From Leptobrachium leishanense (lineage: Eukaryota > Chordata > Amphibia > Anura > Megophryidae), in assembly GCA_009667805.1 (NCBI GenBank), contig CM019063.1, positions 196,024,954-196,088,953 of the forward strand: a stretch of DNA of 64,000 bases, written 5' to 3'. The notes under the pieces were generated by a model that searched no databases, had not been told where the DNA came from, and was given only the letters and a program-made list of their open reading frames with translations. Made by a program: the position numbers and the translations under genes. This document shows positions 1 to 10,626 of the stretch, piece after piece (the first letter of the stretch is position 1; each line of letters opens with the position of its first letter).

Positions 1-180
1 CCAACACAGCCCACTATAATCCTTAGAGGAGGAAACTACACATCACAGCAGCCCAGAGGGAAGATCTGACACTGACTGCCCGGCCCTTTCCTGAAGGCTG
101 GAGGATGAGCACGTGCTTGTGGATGTGAGGGGATGAGAAGCCAGGCCCAGGAGTTTTCGGGGAGACCACGAGGAGAATAG

Positions 181-342
181 ATGGAGGAGAGAGACAGACT
201 GTCATCATCATCCTGTTCGGAAGATAGCCTGTGTCGCTTCTATCGCCATTCAACCAGCGGAGACGGCGATCAAGCTACCAATTGCTGGAAGGAAGCGAGT
301 GTATCTAATGGTGAGAGATCTTCTGCCATCCTCATGTGAGTT
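181..342 (+). other. Short open frame, possible first exon of unknown gene
   Basis: An ATG at 181 opens a 53-codon frame rich in Ser and charged residues, ending at TGA 340-342. A good donor (G|GTGAGA) lies at 310/311, so it could be a first exon of about 130 bp. That donor leaves one overhanging base, whereas METTL17 exon 2 needs none, so a simple splice to METTL17 does not fit. I do not recognise the peptide and chance is likely. Confidence 0.12.
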
Positions 343-525
343 GATCTTGCTAACTTTATTACATCCGATTTACTGCCAATGTAGCTCTATCAGAAGGCGG
401 ATCACTACATTTGTTAATTTTGTTACCCAGTGATACTTTGCGAAGATTTCACTTTCCATCCTGTGGATTACAAATATTGCTTCACAATAAAGGTACCAAA
501 CCACAGAATTCAAAGGGCCACAATG

Positions 526-528
<3 letters not shown>

Positions 529-563
<35 letters not shown>
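529..563. repeat. (GT)n microsatellite
   Basis: About 17 uninterrupted GT dinucleotides. Confidence 0.95.
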
Positions 564-564
<1 letters not shown>

Positions 565-1311
565 TTTCCTTTGGTTAGTTAGAATTTATAAGATCTAGAT
601 AGGTGCTTATTGAACAGTGTTGATGTATTGTCTAGCTGACCGTTTCGTTTACCCATCACTCAGTGCATTTCCTGCAGGGCCTCTTACCGGCGGTTAAAGT
701 GAACAAACCCAAATCCTGGCTTAATCCGCTGAGTGGTTGTAGTCTAACAGTAGAACAACATTAATTGAAATAATAATCAGTTTATCGCTTTTCAGGGCTT
801 ATTGTTAGTTCTAATAAAGCCCTTCTAAGAGTATAAGCGGTGTCTTGGTGTCCCTTGAATCCAGGAGGGTGGAGGTGAGCGATCACTGGTGTAGGACAGA
901 AGACCCGTATACTACAGCGGGGCTAGCGCTACATGTCCTTCTGATCGATTTTGTCTTCGCTTTTGACATCTGCTTTCATTTACCCTCCCTGCCACCTTCC
1001 CAGCCCCTGGACCGCCTTACTGCACTTGCCATTTGGATATACCCTGGGCTTGCCTTGTCATGCATTGTGAGTTCCAACTCAATATATGACATTGATTGTA
1101 AGTTACCGAACCTTCTGATTCCACTGATAACCACAAATCTTTCACTGCTAGTGGTAGTTTCACAAGCCTTCACTTGCAGTTTTTCACTGCTCATAGAATA
1201 GGGACACTCCTCTAAAGGCACCATGAAAGTATGTGGTCAGTCATGCTTATGCAGAGTATTCCTGCTTTTGGGAGGAAAAAAACCCAACAAATATCTGTAT
1301 GCCCCAGCTAA

Positions 1312-1559
1312 GGCTGGCGGCACACGAGCGTTTCTCAGAGGAAGGACGTTCCTTCCACTCTGTGCGCTCAGCGTACAAAGCGCGATCCTCCATAGGAGGA
1401 TCGCGCTTTGTATCCCCGTCAGCGACCATCTAGCTTTTTGACGGGGAGGGCTTTTTGCGTCCGGTGGTTAGCCCTCACCGTCAAAACGCCACAAAACTGG
1501 CACAAATGCAGGGAAGTGCGGGCGCACAAAAGCATTAGTGCGCTCATGTGCCGCCAGCC
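1312..1559. mobile_element. Harbinger-like MITE with TAA target duplication
   Basis: A 248-bp element with terminal inverted repeats beginning GGCTGGCGGCACA(C/T)GAGCG at both ends. It is flanked by TAA on each side (1309-1311 and 1560-1562), as expected for the 3-bp TWA target sites of PIF/Harbinger elements. An internal palindrome (CGCGATCCTCC/GGAGGATCGCG) lies near 1381-1407. It has no coding capacity. Three more copies of this general design are at 2176, 23831 and 44296. Confidence 0.75.
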
Positions 1560-1656
1560 TAATAGGGTGACATTGTAAAGTGAGATTGGGTTCAGTGCTA
1601 ATATATGACTATGCTGTGTTTGTTTCATGAATTTGGCATTTCTTGTTTTGTTTCAG

Positions 1657-1810
1657 ACGTTAAGTACCCAGGCTCCAGGGCTATCGCAGATTGACAACTC
1701 CACAGGCTTTTTGTCACAAGTCCCTCACCGCAAACATCCAGGAATCCTACATTTGAAATTGGTCTGCTTACCACATGAAGCCCAAAATGCAGCACAGGTT
1801 CTGCTGAAAG
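1657..1810 (+). CDS. METTL17: METTL17 exon 2 (first exon found)
   Basis: METTL17 is a mitochondrial matrix protein of the methyltransferase fold (Rsm22 family) that binds the assembling small mitoribosomal subunit. This exon follows a TTTGTTTTGTTTCAG-like acceptor at 1655-1656 and starts on a codon boundary. It encodes the 51 residues after the presequence, including the family signatures 'QIDNSTGFL' and 'HRKHPGILHLK'. It ends at an AAAG|GTACGT donor, leaving one base (G). The spliced exons listed here give 435 residues plus the missing first exon, close to the roughly 450 of vertebrate METTL17. Homology was recognised by eye, and the consistent phases across 13 exons support it strongly. Confidence 0.9.
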
Positions 1811-2175
1811 GTACGTAATGTATTGGAGGCAAGGAAAATGATAGGGACCAGATTAGGGATTATCCCTGAAAAGGAAAAAATGTAAGGGGAGTATGAAAAA
1901 CAATTGCCACCAGACTACCTGCAGAAATCTCGTTCACAATAAGGGATAAAAGGGCTATATAAGCAAACCGAATACGACATGGACCCCTTGCTCGTGGTGC
2001 CTAGAGGGCTGTTGGCTATACCCTCCTGATCATGCCAAAGAAGGCCGACACGATCGTCGGGGGTTGCTGCACCTCACATGCAGGAATGACGTCCTTGGCA
2101 TTTCAGTACAGGCTTTCTGAGTGATGACAGACTGATCTGGAATTGGAATCAAGCTTAAAACCTTGTGAGACCTAA

Positions 2176-2629
2176 AGCTAATGTCAGACGAACGCAGTCT
2201 GAGCGCACTCTGCCTGCGTGCACAACGGACAGACGTACTGACGGAAGATACTGTAGACTCCACCACACGATCTGTTTCTTTTTGATGGATGTAGAAAAAA
2301 AGGGAACTATGGGAAATAAAATTAATATGATAAACGATATAAAGTTGAAAAGCCATTTTGTGCGTCAAGGTGCTGGACGTCACAAATGCGCTGCATCTGA
2401 CATCATCACTCACACAGAACGCTACGTGGACGTGGCGCACTGCGCATCCGTGGTAGCGGTTTTACATTCTTGCCTAACTTGCGTCCGTTTGCCACGTGCG
2501 TTGTGCGTTCGCAGTTCGGTGCGCACGTACTTCGTGTGTGGGTCTCTATTGATCATGATTCTATGCTACGACGGACGTTAAACTGTGCGGCAACACGGAC
2601 GTGATAACTGCGTTCGTCTGACATTGGCC
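2176..2629. mobile_element. Harbinger-like MITE with TAA target duplication
   Basis: Inverted termini share CAATGTCAGACGAACGCAG (one change on the left, 2180-2198; right end 2611-2629). TAA flanks both sides (2173-2175, 2630-2632). The interior is CpG-rich at the ends and has no meaningful reading frame. Confidence 0.75.
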
Positions 2630-2632
2630 TAA

Positions 2633-3011
2633 GGCCCCACCTTAGAGCAGGCCACTAATGCCGTTGCTCATTCTCTGGTCCCTCACAAACCTCTCTTCAA
2701 ACCAAATGCGAAACAAAATTATTTAACCGCAAAGGTTTAACAAAAAAAAAAAGCAAGGATGATCATTCACACTACCAGTCTTTATGCTCCCCAGTAGGTA
2801 GTCAGTTTTATTTTTTCATTTTAATATCGACAAACCGTTTAAAAAATGTGCACCTTGGGCAGAGTCTTGCACGTTCAGGTCAAACCCTAATCACAGACTC
2901 TTGTTTAGGATTATTAGACTTAGTTTTATACATTTTATATTCAGCTTTTTCTCATTGGACTTACATTGAGAATTCGCTCGTTTTCAAGTATCTTTCCTGG
3001 TAAAATACTTT

Positions 3012-3048
<37 letters not shown>

Positions 3049-3648
3049 TTGTAATGCCCAAGGAAAACATTACTGGCACCAAAGACGTGTGTATCTCTTT
3101 CATTTTTCATATGCTGCATAGAAACATTCAGATTATGTGCGGCAGCTAGAAGAGTGACTTTCCTGTGTCCTGGTGTCAATTTACAAAGGAAAAAGCACTT
3201 CTATTTGTTACTATGACACAAGTTGTAGTGGAAAACATAAAATGTGTGCCCTAACTCCTAGTGACTGCAGGGAGACATGAAATTTAGAGTCCTTTATTCT
3301 CCTACCCGTAGAACCCTTTTTTTTAAAAATATTTTTTAAGAACATAATATTCGGGATTCCCAAAGTTGATCCTCAAAAAGTGAGGAAAGAATCCACAATG
3401 CTTTTGGGTGTGCAAGAACATTTCCCTTATGCAGAGATAAATGCCTGGCGGATTGCTTGTCAACTATGCAAATGGGTTTTGTGGTGTACTGCTAACCTGG
3501 TCTATTGCAGACAGTCCCTTTTCCCCAATATGCCATAGGCTAATGCATGGTCATCATTTGGTATACTCCCTCTGTTGATCATTCCTTCTCAGTCCGCTTT
3601 TGTTCTAGACCTGGGTATTGGAAGAAAGGTGGTAGTCCCTGAGCTCTA
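2633..3648. other. Intron 2 sequence with AT microsatellite
   Basis: No gene seen. A (TA)n run covers about 3010-3049. The stretch just before it (about 2960-3005) resembles the reversed 3' tail of the SINE described at 4794, but too weakly to call a copy. Confidence 0.5.
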
Positions 3649-4312
3649 CAGGGTTCTTCAGAGAGAACCGAAATGTCACCGACATTTCAGTGCTCTCCCG
3701 TTCCCTGCACTTCGGCTAGTTCGATTCACTGACCTTGCGGTGAATTCACTGCAGGGTCCCCGACGTGCAGGGAACAAACCGCCGAACAGAGTGCTGAGAA
3801 GCCGCCAGAAAGCCGACAAGCCTACGAAAAGGGTAAAAAAAACAACAAAAAATCTTTTAAACGGTGCTTGCAAAAAATACTACTGCACGAAAATGCCTGG
3901 AAATAATCTATAAGGTCCTATGAATAATAATAAAAAGGTCTGTTAGAGAAAAAAAAGTAGTTAAAAAAATTGTCCAAAAAAACATAAAAAAAAGACTTTT
4001 TGCTGCAAGTGAAAATAATTAACAGTTTAATAAGTATTTGATAAAAACAGGGAATATTTTTAACATTGACACCTATAGGATTAGCCTGATTTAAACCTGT
4101 TGAATGAAGCCACTGAAAATCAGGGCATTTCACTGACATTTCTCTGCTGTTCAGTGTTCTCTGAATAGATTAAACATTACTTCTCTATGGGGATTCCACT
4201 GCTGTCGACGATCACCGTATTTCGTTGGCGAACTGGTAGCTTTTTGAATGGCCAAGAAATTGCACTGTACGGGGAAATTCAGTGGCCAGTTTGGCTCTTT
4301 TGATTAACCCTG
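3649..4312. mobile_element. Foldback MITE, CAGGGTTATTC family
   Basis: Ends are CAGGGTTCTTCAGAGAG (left) and the complement of CAGGGTTAATCAAAAGAG (right), followed inward by imperfect inverted sequence. TA precedes the left end, and TA follows the right end after one extra base. It is non-coding, AT-rich in the middle, and related to elements at 15795, 46042 and 62995. The superfamily is not settled. Confidence 0.6.
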
Positions 4313-4342
4313 CTAGTCGGTAACACTGTGATCTGTTTCCAG

Positions 4343-4489
4343 GATGCTCCATTAGACAGCTGGAAAACCGTGCGTCAGCACTGAGTAATTACCTGTGGAG
4401 TCGAAAGAGGCCTGCTGAGGAAAGTGATGTAAGAGCCAGAGCTGCGGAATTGGAGAAGACAACCAGGAACTCAATGGCTAGCACTGCAG
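4343..4489 (+). CDS. METTL17: METTL17 exon 3
   Basis: Acceptor TTTCCAG at 4341-4342 and donor GCAG|GTATAT. It enters with two bases that complete the Gly codon left by exon 2, and leaves one base. It encodes 'LSNYLWSRKRP', the conserved family segment, followed by a charged helix rich in Arg, Ala and Glu that lies before the methyltransferase core. Confidence 0.88.
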
Positions 4490-4793
4490 GTATATGAATG
4501 ATGCAGCACCGTTCATTCTAGCGTAGGTCTCTACTGCCCATCGGTTTCATTTTGTGGCTATTTCGTTCTTGACGTTTTTAATAAAAAAGCTGCTTCTCCA
4601 CTCAATGCCAGCTGAATCATTAACCACGAGCAACAAGATTGTAAAAGGTTCTTTTTATAAAATTCCTCTCTTCACCAGTGTATCCAATACGCAAAAGGTT
4701 TACATCTGTGATGTTAGGATGCCACTGTTCTCTCAGGGGAAATAGAACATATTTGTCGTCTTGTATGTTTGCAACTCTCTTAACCTCTAATTA

Positions 4794-4999
4794 CCGGTTG
4801 GGTGGAGTAGAGGTAACATCACTGCTCTGTGTGGAAAGAGCCTGTGGAGACATGGGTTCAATCCCAGTGAGCAACCTCTCCAGTAAGTGTCCTTGGGCAA
4901 GACACCCAACAGTACATCATACTCGCCACCCAGGACATACTTGAAAACAAGAGAAATCTCAATGTATCCTTCCTGGTAAAATCCTTTCTCAAAAAAAAA
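4794..4999 (+). mobile_element. tRNA-derived SINE
   Basis: The 5' part has pol III promoter boxes: an A-box-like TGGAGTAGAGG (4803-4813) and a B box GGTTCAATCCC (4855-4865). The body contains GTCCTTGGGCAAGACACC. The 3' tail reads GGACATACTTGAAAAC...CCTTCCTGGTAAAATCC followed by an A run. The same unit recurs at 14014 (plus) and 16689 (minus), and the tail alone at 54288. It is not a functional tRNA gene. Confidence 0.75.
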
Positions 5000-5070
5000 G
5001 GTTGTCTATTGTCAGTTTTACTCCTTTTATACCACTCCCCTGTAATTTCTAATCCTTTTATGGGCATTCT

Positions 5071-6774
5071 TTTTTTAATATTCAAAATTTTTTATTTTGA
5101 AAAGGGCATCATTAAGAAGACATACAATATAAGAGGACGGCCGCGCAGGGCCAAAAAATAACTCAGCAGTAAAGGAACACATAAGGAGTCAGCATAAAAA
5201 ACATCAATATATATATCACAAATATATCCAGCCGGGGGGGGAACAGACAATCCAGATGGTCAAAGCAGCAGAATCGGCCAAGTCAGCAGAAAAAACTGTT
5301 AGGGGCCCAGGTATACGTGCGGACGACCAAAAATTATTTTTTTTAAGTAAATAAACACACACACAAAAATAGGGGAAGTGAAAGGGGGTGGAGAACTGCC
5401 AAAAAATTGTGGCATTCCCGGCACACTCTGGAGACTAACAAGAAGCCAGAGGCCACGTGGCCGGGAGACCTAGGGCCAAAAGAGACTAACAGAGCCATGG
5501 TACTCACTCTAGCTGCTCACCTAGGTCATCCCAGTGTCCTGCCGCCCAAAAAAAAAAGTGTGGGGGGTTGGGATAAAAGAAGAAAAAACCCGGAACCCTG
5601 CAAACATTAAAGGGGCCAACCTCCTGTAGACTGGTAGTAAAGTCTGAAAATAAGATGAGTCCACAAAAAGAACGTCAGGTGGATCCAAAGGGAGGTGGGG
5701 ATAAAACAGGGGGGGGGGTGTCCGCAGGGAATGTCATCAGGGGTAAACCATGTTTTTTGGGGGGAATGGGAAAATGGCCTCACGAGGAAGGTGTCATCTA
5801 GTTCAGCCAGTGTCCAGGGATATCCTAGGACACACGGCCCCTCCAGTCCCAGCAACTAGAAGCTGGATCGTAGTGAGTAGACAAAGCTCGCACCGGTCTT
5901 CGAGGGGCAAGGCACATCAGGCAAGGCCCCCCCACAGCGCAGTGCGCCCCTCCAGTCCCTGGCCACAATACTCCATGTCCAGTGCTGGTGAGGGGACCCG
6001 AAGCAGCGCCATAAGAGAAGTCATCGGGGGGGTGGGGGGGCAGATAGCTTCTGCCACAGTCCGGCCAACATCCATAGGGGTCTCCACCTCTCCAGCAATC
6101 TCCACACACACGACCCGACCTGCAGGGAGGCACTCCATACCTGGTACCTGATGGTTCTCCAGCTGCAGAACGTCTAGTAGTTGCCTGTCCCCAGGAGCGA
6201 TGCGGTGCACGTTAGCCCCCTCCAGTGCTTCAGATCGAGCCGCCTCAGGTCTGCATGGAGCGGTTCTGGATGAAGAGGCAGACGGGTCCCATCCGGCTCC
6301 ATCAGGCTTAACGCTGCATCTCACTGCTGGCTCAACCAAAGGCCCAGCATCGGGCATCGCTGCACTGACCCAGCCTGCCTCCCGACGTGCCAGAAGCCAC
6401 GAATCCCGAAACTCTCATCAGCTCAGCAAGCATCCTTCTCGTGAGGGGCAGAGAGTCCGGGGTAGTCATCAGGGCGAGGGGAGGATGAAGCTAGAGGCAG
6501 TCGAGGGGGCACAGGAAATCCGGAGCGTCACGTTAGGCTTCAAAAATGGCTGCCAAGATAGGCCGCACCGAGGGGCCTGAGAATTGGGTTAGACTGTAAT
6601 GGCAGTAGGGAAGTCAGCAAGGTCGCTCAGCAACTTCTCTCCAACTCCAGGACAACAATGCTTCCGAGGGGAATCTCAAAATAGACGGGAAATGCAAAAA
6701 AGAAGTAATAAATGATAAGTCCGCATGAGAGCTCAGCAGCATGCATCCACTCCCGTCAGTAGTTTGCTCCGCCC
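5071..6774 (-). mobile_element. Non-autonomous L1 derivative, full-length copy
   Basis: A minus-strand retroposon flanked by a perfect 17-bp target duplication, CCTTTTATGGGCATTCT (5054-5070 and 6775-6791). Read on its own strand it starts GGGGGCGGAGC, the same 5' start as the L1 copies at 23752 and 30871, and ends in an A-rich tail (T-rich at 5071-5095). The 3' region (GGCCCTGCGCGGCC, and a segment matching 32715-32825) is shared with the derivatives at 18893 and 32455. The frame at 5917-6357 is proline/alanine-rich, and I recognise neither an ORF1 RNA-binding domain nor a polymerase in it. Confidence 0.7.
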
Positions 6775-7015
6775 CCTTTTATGGGCATTCTAACCAAAAA
6801 AAGTTTATTTATTTTGTGACAAAGCAATGACCTTGTCCATTTGTTGCTTAAAAAATGAGCAATACCACCGCTATTACTCACCTTCTCATTTCCCATGCTG
6901 GGAACTAGTTCAGTATTTTATACATAGTCATATTATTCATAAAACACAATCCTCCAGAACACATGCGAAAATTGATAATTTTCCTAAGTATGACAGGAAG
7001 TTAGAATTTTAAGAG

Positions 7016-7178
7016 ACTCGGAGGCTCCTATTTTGCATCTCTTTCTTAGCATTTATTCAACAGCAGCATAGAAAACCTTAACAGATAAACTTGCCCCTCC
7101 GTTCCCACAGTCCTTTGCAACAAGCACCCTCCCCTCTCTATAAATAGGCTCTTCTCGCCAAATTGACCCTCTTTCTTG
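7016..7178. repeat. DIRS left inverted terminal repeat
   Basis: About 163 bp, nearly identical to the complement of 11999-12161. Both copies contain a TATAAATAG box (7139-7147 here) that could serve as a promoter element. The element extends outward to 6968 through a 45-bp terminal segment whose complement is found in the internal complementary region. Confidence 0.9.
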
Positions 7179-7356
7179 CGGGCGAGTCCTCATCCAACGG
7201 GTAGAAGAGCCAAACAACGAGGAAACCATCCAAATGAGACTGGAGAAAATCAGGAGGTTGTGGGAAGAAGAGGAATAATAAGAACCATGAACCGGCGAGC
7301 CAACGCCCAAGTCGCGTAGCAAAAAACCCAGGGTGGGATCGGGCGGGAAAATACTC

Positions 7357-7447
7357 GCCTCCGAGTCTTTCTTAAAATTCTAACTTCCCGTCATACTTAG
7401 GAAAATTATCAATTTTAATTCATGACTCGGAGGCTCCTATTTTGCAT
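7357..7447. repeat. DIRS internal complementary region
   Basis: The first part is the complement of the left end (6968 to about 7025), and the second part the complement of the right end (about 12140-12174). The two meet at TCAATTTTAATTCATGAC. In DIRS replication such a region templates the junction of the circular DNA. Confidence 0.88.
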
Positions 7448-7449
7448 AT

Positions 7450-8850
7450 TCAAAGCCTGTCTAGGACCGCAGCCGACCAATGATCGACAGGCTTCAAATA
7501 GAATGTCCGGAAGGTCGATTCCCTGGACCAATCCGCCGCCCTCATGAGATCCTCCAAACGGCAGCCTGACAGCACCGCCGAGGAAGCCATGGCACTGCGC
7601 GTAGAATGCGCACCAAACGTGGAGACGTCAACACCGGCCGATGCCATCACCCAACGCACCCATCGGGCTAGCGAGGTGGATGACACCGGGCGATGGGGAA
7701 TCACATAGGAGAGAAATAGAGGTGAGATGTCCATAGGACGCCAAGCAGCCGTGCATGTTTCGTAAGCGCGCAGGCAGCGAACCGGGCAAAGCCGCGGGCG
7801 ATCAGATAACATAGGATAGAAGACTGAGGTAATGGCCGTTTTTGTACGTCGCGAGACGTCAAAACGTACACCATCGTGCAGGAAGGAATGCGCCCCAAAA
7901 TCCAGCGAGCGAATGTCGCTGACGCGCTTACATGAGAGCAAGCAAAACAACATCAACAGGTCATCATTATCCGGCCACGCCGTCAGAAAATTAAGGACCA
8001 CGGAGACGTCCCATGTGGAAGAATAACGGGGGCACGGGGGACGCGATAAGCGAATGGCGCATAACAATCTACATACCAGGGGATGATGTCCCGCCGGGAC
8101 CCCCTGGAATCCGAGGTGGCCTGCCGAAATCGCCGAGCGAAATGAGTTAACCGTACGGTATGCCAATCCCCGCTCGAAGAGGTCCATGAGGAAATCCAGT
8201 ACGGCATTCACAGGGGCTGAAAGGGAATCCAGACCCCCATCCACACACCAGCGAATCCACCGGGACCAGGCAGTGCCGTAGACCGCTCGGGTACCGGGGG
8301 CCCATGCGCGTTGGAGCAAGGCGTCAGTGCGTTCCGAAACCCCAACGACAAAGCCGGGTCCCCGGACACCAACCAAGCAGTCAACGGACAGTGAGACGTG
8401 ATAAGGGGGTGGGGCCTGCCTTCCGGATCCGTGATGAGATCCGGGGGGGCAAGGCAACACCCTCGGACAATCTATGGCCATCTCCAAGAGGGCCGGAAAC
8501 CAAGATTGGCTCCGCCAGAGGGGCACCACCAAGACCAGGGTCGCCGACTGTGAGCGGACCCTGGCTAGGGTGCGAGCCACCATGGCGAAAGGGGGAAAGG
8601 CGTAAAGCCGTCCCCGGGACCAAGGTTGTAGAAATGCATCCGTTGCTCGCGCCTCGGGGTCTGGACGCCAGCTGTAAAACCTCGGAAGCTGGTGATTCAG
8701 ATGCGAGGCGAACAGATCGGTCGTTAACGGGCCCCAGAGACGCGATAAACGAGCGAAGATTGCGGGTAGCAGCCTCCAATCGCCCAAATCCATCGTGTGT
8801 CTGGAGTTCCAATCCGCCACCACATTGTCGAGACCTGGGAGGAACTGCAT
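7450..8850 (-). CDS. DIRS pol C-terminus and tyrosine recombinase
   Basis: An open 466-codon frame. The first 150 or so residues are the region that follows RNase H in DIRS polyproteins ('DNVVADWNSRH', 'WGPLTTDLFAS', 'FPPFAMV'). From about residue 190 a tyrosine-recombinase/phage-integrase fold follows: an Arg in 'CKRVSDIRSLDF', the H-x-x-R motif 'HSTRSA', and the nucleophilic Tyr in 'FRTFYLKP' close to the C-terminus. The enzyme would catalyse integration of the circular element. The frame ends three bases from the internal complementary region, as in other DIRS elements. All recognised catalytic residues are present, so this part may be recently active. The true start codon is uncertain because it overlaps the broken polymerase frame. 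Confidence 0.85.
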   Translation of the reverse strand: MQFLPGLDNVVADWNSRHTMDLGDWRLLPAIFARLSRLWGPLTTDLFASHLNHQLPRFYSWRPDPEARATDAFLQPWSRGRLYAFPPFAMVARTLARVRSQSATLVLVVPLWRSQSWFPALLEMAIDCPRVLPCPPGSHHGSGRQAPPPYHVSLSVDCLVGVRGPGFVVGVSERTDALLQRAWAPGTRAVYGTAWSRWIRWCVDGGLDSLSAPVNAVLDFLMDLFERGLAYRTVNSFRSAISAGHLGFQGVPAGHHPLVCRLLCAIRLSRPPCPRYSSTWDVSVVLNFLTAWPDNDDLLMLFCLLSCKRVSDIRSLDFGAHSFLHDGVRFDVSRRTKTAITSVFYPMLSDRPRLCPVRCLRAYETCTAAWRPMDISPLFLSYVIPHRPVSSTSLARWVRWVMASAGVDVSTFGAHSTRSAMASSAVLSGCRLEDLMRAADWSRESTFRTFYLKPVDHWSAAVLDRL

Positions 8851-10190
8851 GAACCGCGAGCCCCGAGGCGAAGCAATGTGCCCAAAACTGTTGAGCTAGC
8901 AGTGTGAGCATGGGGGACCTGGGACCCCCTAGGGCGTTGATGTTGCGAACGGCCGGGAAATTGTCCATGCGCAGGAGGAGTGTGCAATCCCGGAGTCCCT
9001 TGGCGAAGCACTGGATTGCAAACAAGCCTGCAAGCAGTTCCAGGCAATTGATGTGGAGGAGGGTCTCCTCCTTCGACCAACCGCCCCCTGTCTCCAGAGA
9101 GCCGCAGCGAGCTCCCCAACCGGAGCGGCAAGCATCCAACTCTATCGTGAGGCAGGGAGGGGCCGGAAGGATCGCTTTCCCGTTCCAAGACCGGAGGTCT
9201 GTCGTCCCCCATGTGAGATCTCGGCGAGCTTCGTCCGAGAGGGAGATCATCTCTGTGTAAGGCACCCCCTCCCGGAGGAAACGGGCCATCAGGCGTTGGA
9301 GGGCCCGATAATGCAGGGAAGCGGGGGGTATCGCTAACCTGGTGGCCGAGAGGAGGCCCACCATGCGAGCGAGAGCCCTCAGGGAACAAGTGTCTTAGGA
9401 GAGAGCGTGCCTCTCGTTCTATTGTGGAAATCTTGTCGGTTGGAAGAGTGAGCCGCATGGATGTTGAGTCCACTATTAGGCCCAAGAATTCCAGCCGCAA
9501 GGTTGGTTGAAGAATGGATTTCTCCGCATTCACCACGAAACCCAGCCCCTGCAGGAGGGAGAGGGTCCTCTGCAAGTGCAGAGAAAGCAACTCTTTCGTG
9601 GATGACAGAAGCAGAATGTCGTCTAGGTACACGATGAGACGAACACCCCGTTATCGCAAATTCGCCATCACCGGCCTCAGCAGTTTGGTAAAGCACCAAG
9701 GTGCGGAGGAGAGCCCGAAGGGAAGACTGGAGAAACGCCAGAGCTCCCCCTGCCAATAAAACTGCAGGAAGTCTCTGTGCTCGGTCGTCACGGGGACGGA
9801 TAGATAGGCGTCCTTTAGATCCACCTTTGCTAACCAATCCCCCGGCAGAAGGGGAGGAAGATCCTTCATGCCCTCCATTTTGAAATGGCGATACACTAGG
9901 AAAGTGTTTAGTTCCCTTAGGTTTATGACGGGTCTTGATCCCCCGCCCTTCTTGGCCACCAGGAATAGATTGCTTACAAACCCTAGTTTGTGTGACTGAA
10001 CTCGCTCTATCGCCCCCTTCCGAGCTAGACTCCGCACCTCTTCGTCTACCATCGTGGAACACTCGGAGGAGAACCGGAGGGGCGTAGGAAGGGCCATCTG
10101 TGACGGAACGGATTTGAAGTCCAGGTGGAAGCCTGTGACTGTTTGTAGGACCCAGGGGTCCGAGGTCAGGGTTTGCCATTTGGTAAGAAA
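8381..10190 (-). pseudogene. DIRS reverse transcriptase-RNase H, frameshifted
   Basis: Read on the minus strand, about 10190-9651 carries the fingers and palm start ('NLFLVAKKGGGSRPVINLRELN', 'VDLKDAYLSVPV', 'LPFGLSSAPWCFTKLL'). After a frame change, about 9632-9420 carries the catalytic box 'YLDDILLLSS' and 'GFVVNAEKSIL'. After another, about 9364-8840 carries the RNase H core, with Asp in 'IELDAC', Glu in 'NCLELLAG' and Asp in 'LRMDN'. The domain order matches DIRS/Ngaro polymerases. At least two frameshifts disable it. Long plus-strand frames across the region are antisense shadows. Confidence 0.82.
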
Positions 10191-10626
10191 ACGTGCTATG
10201 CGCCCCCCCCCCCCACTCGTGGTAAAGCCGGCAAGCGCAATTGGTGTCTTACCTGGTGGGCTATGGGAATTGAAGGATCCCCGGGGGCCACGGAAGCCTC
10301 TACCACGCCAACCGCGGGTACGCGAAGGGAAGAATCCAGTGTTGTAATATGGCGTTTCACTGCTTTGTGTTTGCGGGGCAGTGGGAGTCGAGAAGGGTTG
10401 GGCCGTGTTGGTACCCGGTCCTGGGCGGCCGGTAAAGTTCCCCCTAGCTCTACCGGCCTTGCCAAAAACACGCTCCTTGAATACTTTTTTTATGGAGGTC
10501 GAGACCTTGTCAAGGGAGGTGAACGTATTGGCGTATTTGCCCAGGTCTCGGACGAACGTTTCGCCAAATAATAGCCCTTGGGCTTCACTGCCGAGATCTG
10601 AGTCAGCTTTCTCTGTGAGCTGATTG

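Larger units (their letters stand above)
1..1308. other. Upstream stretch without a recognised gene
   Basis: No recognisable coding exon is seen here apart from a weak candidate at 181-342. It holds a GT microsatellite. METTL17 exon 1 (mitochondrial presequence) should lie upstream of 1657 and must end on a codon boundary at a GT donor. I could not pick such an exon with confidence, so it may lie here or before the window. Confidence 0.4.

Noticed and set aside
845..1201. 118-codon plus-strand frame upstream of METTL17 exon 2 as the missing first exon
   Set aside because: It begins at TTG, not ATG, shows no presequence character, and has no phase-0 donor that would join 1657.
1223..1441. ATG in a good Kozak-like context (CACCATG) with a near-consensus donor right after two codons
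   Set aside because: A two-codon coding exon could not encode a mitochondrial presequence, and part of the frame lies in a MITE.
2030..2581. Overlapping 136- and 138-codon frames on both strands
   Set aside because: Both fall largely inside the Harbinger-like MITE at 2176-2629; no homology and no splice structure.
4803..4880. A tRNA gene at the A/B boxes of the SINE
   Set aside because: There is no cloverleaf with acceptor pairing. The same sequence recurs three times with a common non-tRNA body and tail, so it is a SINE head.
8304..8852. Plus-strand open frames of 118-182 codons across the DIRS polymerase and recombinase
   Set aside because: Antisense shadows of GC-rich minus-strand coding sequence with recognised motifs.
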